From contig NC_064447.1 in NCBI RefSeq assembly GCF_023343835.1, forward strand, positions 15,005,501 through 15,069,500: a stretch of 64,000 nucleotides of DNA, written 5' to 3'. Made by a program: the position numbers and the translations under genes. Below are positions 62,014 through 64,000 of the stretch, piece by piece. The notes under the pieces were generated by a model. It worked only from the letters and a program-made list of their open reading frames with translations. It searched no databases and had not been told where the DNA came from. The stretch comes from Lagopus muta (taxonomy: Eukaryota; Chordata; Aves; Galliformes; Phasianidae). The stretch's first letter is position 1. Every line of letters starts with the position of its first letter.

Positions 62014-63295
62014 TAGTTACTTTTTTAAGAAAGCGAGTAAAAAAGAGAACAAGAGAAAAAGAGGGAGAATGCTATTTGTTTCTGTGACCCAGTTTGAAAG
62101 CTGAAATAGTCCAACTGAGAAAACAGCGTTCCTTTTCACTGCATAGCAATTTAACACAGATGTTAAATGCATTGACAAAATTGAATTCATTTACAAACAT
62201 AAATGTCACTGATCTGTCAAATTAATATTTTTTTCCTATTCTTATCATTTGGTACACTGTTGCAATAGGTTAACTGAGTTTGTTTTTTTTTTTTCCTAAT
62301 GTGAATTTCTGAGCCTAATTATTAAAGAATTTTGTTTGCTGTGGACAAATGCAGGAGGTGGTTTCCAATGTGTCTCATTCAAAATTAATTCTAAATTTTA
62401 CAGCTTAAACTTTTTATATAAATCAACTTGCATTAGAAAAACACTTCAAGAAAATCAATGATTTGAAAAGATAGAGAGTTGTATACATATCAAAGGGAAG
62501 AATCAAAATATATCCAAAAAATGATGGAACTATGACAAAACTTCACTTACAACAATGTTTAACCCAAAGGACTTTCACAGAACTATTTGTTTCACTCCTG
62601 TTCTTACCTGTACGTTAGGTGGTATAAAAGTTTCCAGCTCACACTGTTAGATTATTTCTTAGCTCTCTAATATCAGTGCCGACATCTAATTGCTCCCCTT
62701 ATCCTCCTAAGAAATAATGCAATCCTAATTTATTATGCATCTCATTAAAGATGCGTTGTACCACTAACCAGCTAAAGGTATTTTACTTGAAGCTTCTGGA
62801 ATTTATTTTTAAGTCTTCAACATTTTAATTGCTTTGCTTTGCCCTTGGGTTCCTAGAAATTAAATACAAACACACAACTTTCTATGCAACTAGAATATAA
62901 CCCATGAAATTTCTGTACTCTTAAACAACATTATAGCAACACAAATTTATGTGCTTACATTTATTGCTACTGTTTCTGGTGTTTTCCTTCTTCCCCTTTC
63001 CCCACTTCCCCCCTCCCCCCTTTTTTTTATTAAACATCTAAGAAAATAATTCTTCCCTTAGTTGTCCTCAAAAAGTAGTTACACCTGGTATGGTTTGAGA
63101 TATTTAACTACTCCCTGGCTTTTGAATATGCCTCCATTTCTCTCTGTCCTATTATTATATGTCCTATTATTATACTCTGGGAAAAAAATCTGGTTGTGCT
63201 AGCTGTAAGTCTACAGGTACGCCCTGTTAAAACAGTCTGGGTAATGAAGATCTCAGGACCTCAGGGAAACAGGCACCTGCTATAATCATAAAGTA
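62014..63295. other. Intergenic DNA
   Basis: AT-rich. It holds a C/T-rich tract (about 62992-63030) and a 15-bp tandem pair TGTCCTATTATTATA (63145-63174). No gene seen. Confidence 0.5.
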
Positions 63296-63297
63296 AT

Positions 63298-64000
63298 AAA
63301 GGCTGGAAAAAACCTCTAAGATCAGCCAATCCAACCATCAACACATCACCACCATGCCCACTAAACCACTTACCTCAGTGCCAGATCTTCCCTTTTCTTG
63401 AACACCTCCACAGACAATGACTCCACCAGCCTGTTCCAATAACACACCACTGAGAATAATTCTTCCTTCTATCCAACAGGAACTTTCCCTCCTCTCATCC
63501 TAGTGCTGGTTATACGGGAGAAGAGGCTGACCCCCACTTTGCTACAACCTCCTTTCAAGGAGCTGCAGGGAGTGATAAGGTCTCCCCCTGAGCCTCCTCA
63601 ACTCCACACTGAACAACCCCAGTTCTTTCTGCTGCTCCTCATAAGACTTGTGTTCTGGACCGACCTTTCATAGCTCTGTTGCCTTTCTTTGGACACACTC
63701 CAGGGCCTCAACAACTTTCTTGTCATGAAGGGCGCAGAACTGAATACAGCACAGAACAGGTGTTGTGTACATCAGAGCTGAGTACAGGAAGATGATCACC
63801 TCCCCGCTCCTCTTGGCTGCGCTGTTTCTGATACAGGCCAGGATGCCCTTGGTCCGCATGGCCATCTGAGCATACTGCTGGCTCACGTTCAGCCAGCTGT
63901 TGATTAGAGCTCTCAGAATCCTTCTCCAGCATGCAGTTTTCCAGCCAGTCAGTTTCAAGCCTGAACTACTGCACTTGGTTTTCAGGAACTTCATACCACT
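63298..64000 (-). mobile_element. CR1 LINE on the minus strand, continuing past the right edge
   Basis: Over 700 bp of minus-strand CR1: 'ggctggaaaaaacctctaag' near the 3' end, then 'cctgttccaataacacaccac', 'ggagctgcagggagtgataagg' and 'ggacacactccagggcctca'. The minus strand at 63668-63994 encodes the CR1 reverse-transcriptase C-terminal region, with VVEALECVQRKATEL and a broken frame. It is the longest CR1 here, and its 5' limit lies outside. Confidence 0.93.

Noticed and set aside
63668..63994. 108-codon frame on the minus strand
   Set aside because: It is the reverse-transcriptase remnant of a CR1 element, already annotated as a mobile element.

Overview
This is vertebrate nuclear DNA, most likely from a galliform bird such as chicken or a close relative. 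The basis is GT-AG introns of 8 to 13 kb, two unmethylated-looking CpG islands in otherwise AT-rich DNA, many 5'-truncated CR1 LINEs ending in the (ATTCTGTGA) tail typical of birds, and two copies of a mariner element that resembles the chicken Galluhop family. No prokaryotic feature, tRNA, rRNA or CRISPR array was seen.

Two protein-coding genes can be supported, arranged head to head. SHISA9 (CKAMP44, an AMPA-receptor auxiliary protein) is on the minus strand. Only its first coding exon (3756-4279) is inside; positions 1-3755 are the start of its intron 1, and the rest lies to the left of the window. CPPED1 (a calcineurin-like metallophosphatase) is on the plus strand and complete: four coding exons (23182-23245, 31219-31437, 44733-45155, 57734-57966) join in frame into a 312-residue protein with every expected metal-binding motif. 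Each promoter lies in a CpG island, about 3890-5420 for SHISA9 and 22925-23540 for CPPED1. The CPPED1-SHISA9 divergent neighbourhood matches the human 16p13 order, which supports both identifications.

The rest is intergenic or intronic DNA. Positions 5430-22900 hold three CR1 pieces (10870-11066, a nested pair in 12750-13684, and 15654-15790) and an LTR-retroelement relic (15800-16440). CPPED1 intron 1 has an exact 57-bp tandem duplication. Intron 2 has an old CR1 endonuclease-region fragment, an unnamed dispersed repeat and one mariner copy. Intron 3 has the second mariner copy in inverted orientation and a CR1 piece. Downstream of CPPED1 are a CR1, a second inverted copy of the unnamed repeat, and a CR1 that runs off the right edge.

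I found no new multi-gene system. The most interesting structure is the inverted mariner pair flanking CPPED1 exon 3. The copies share 158 bp with no mismatch, while their flanks are clearly diverged, which suggests gene conversion. Their placement could pair the two introns around a symmetric exon. Other points are a TISU/YY1-like upstream AUG in the CPPED1 5' region, a CR1 inserted in a CR1, and several long perfect palindromes.
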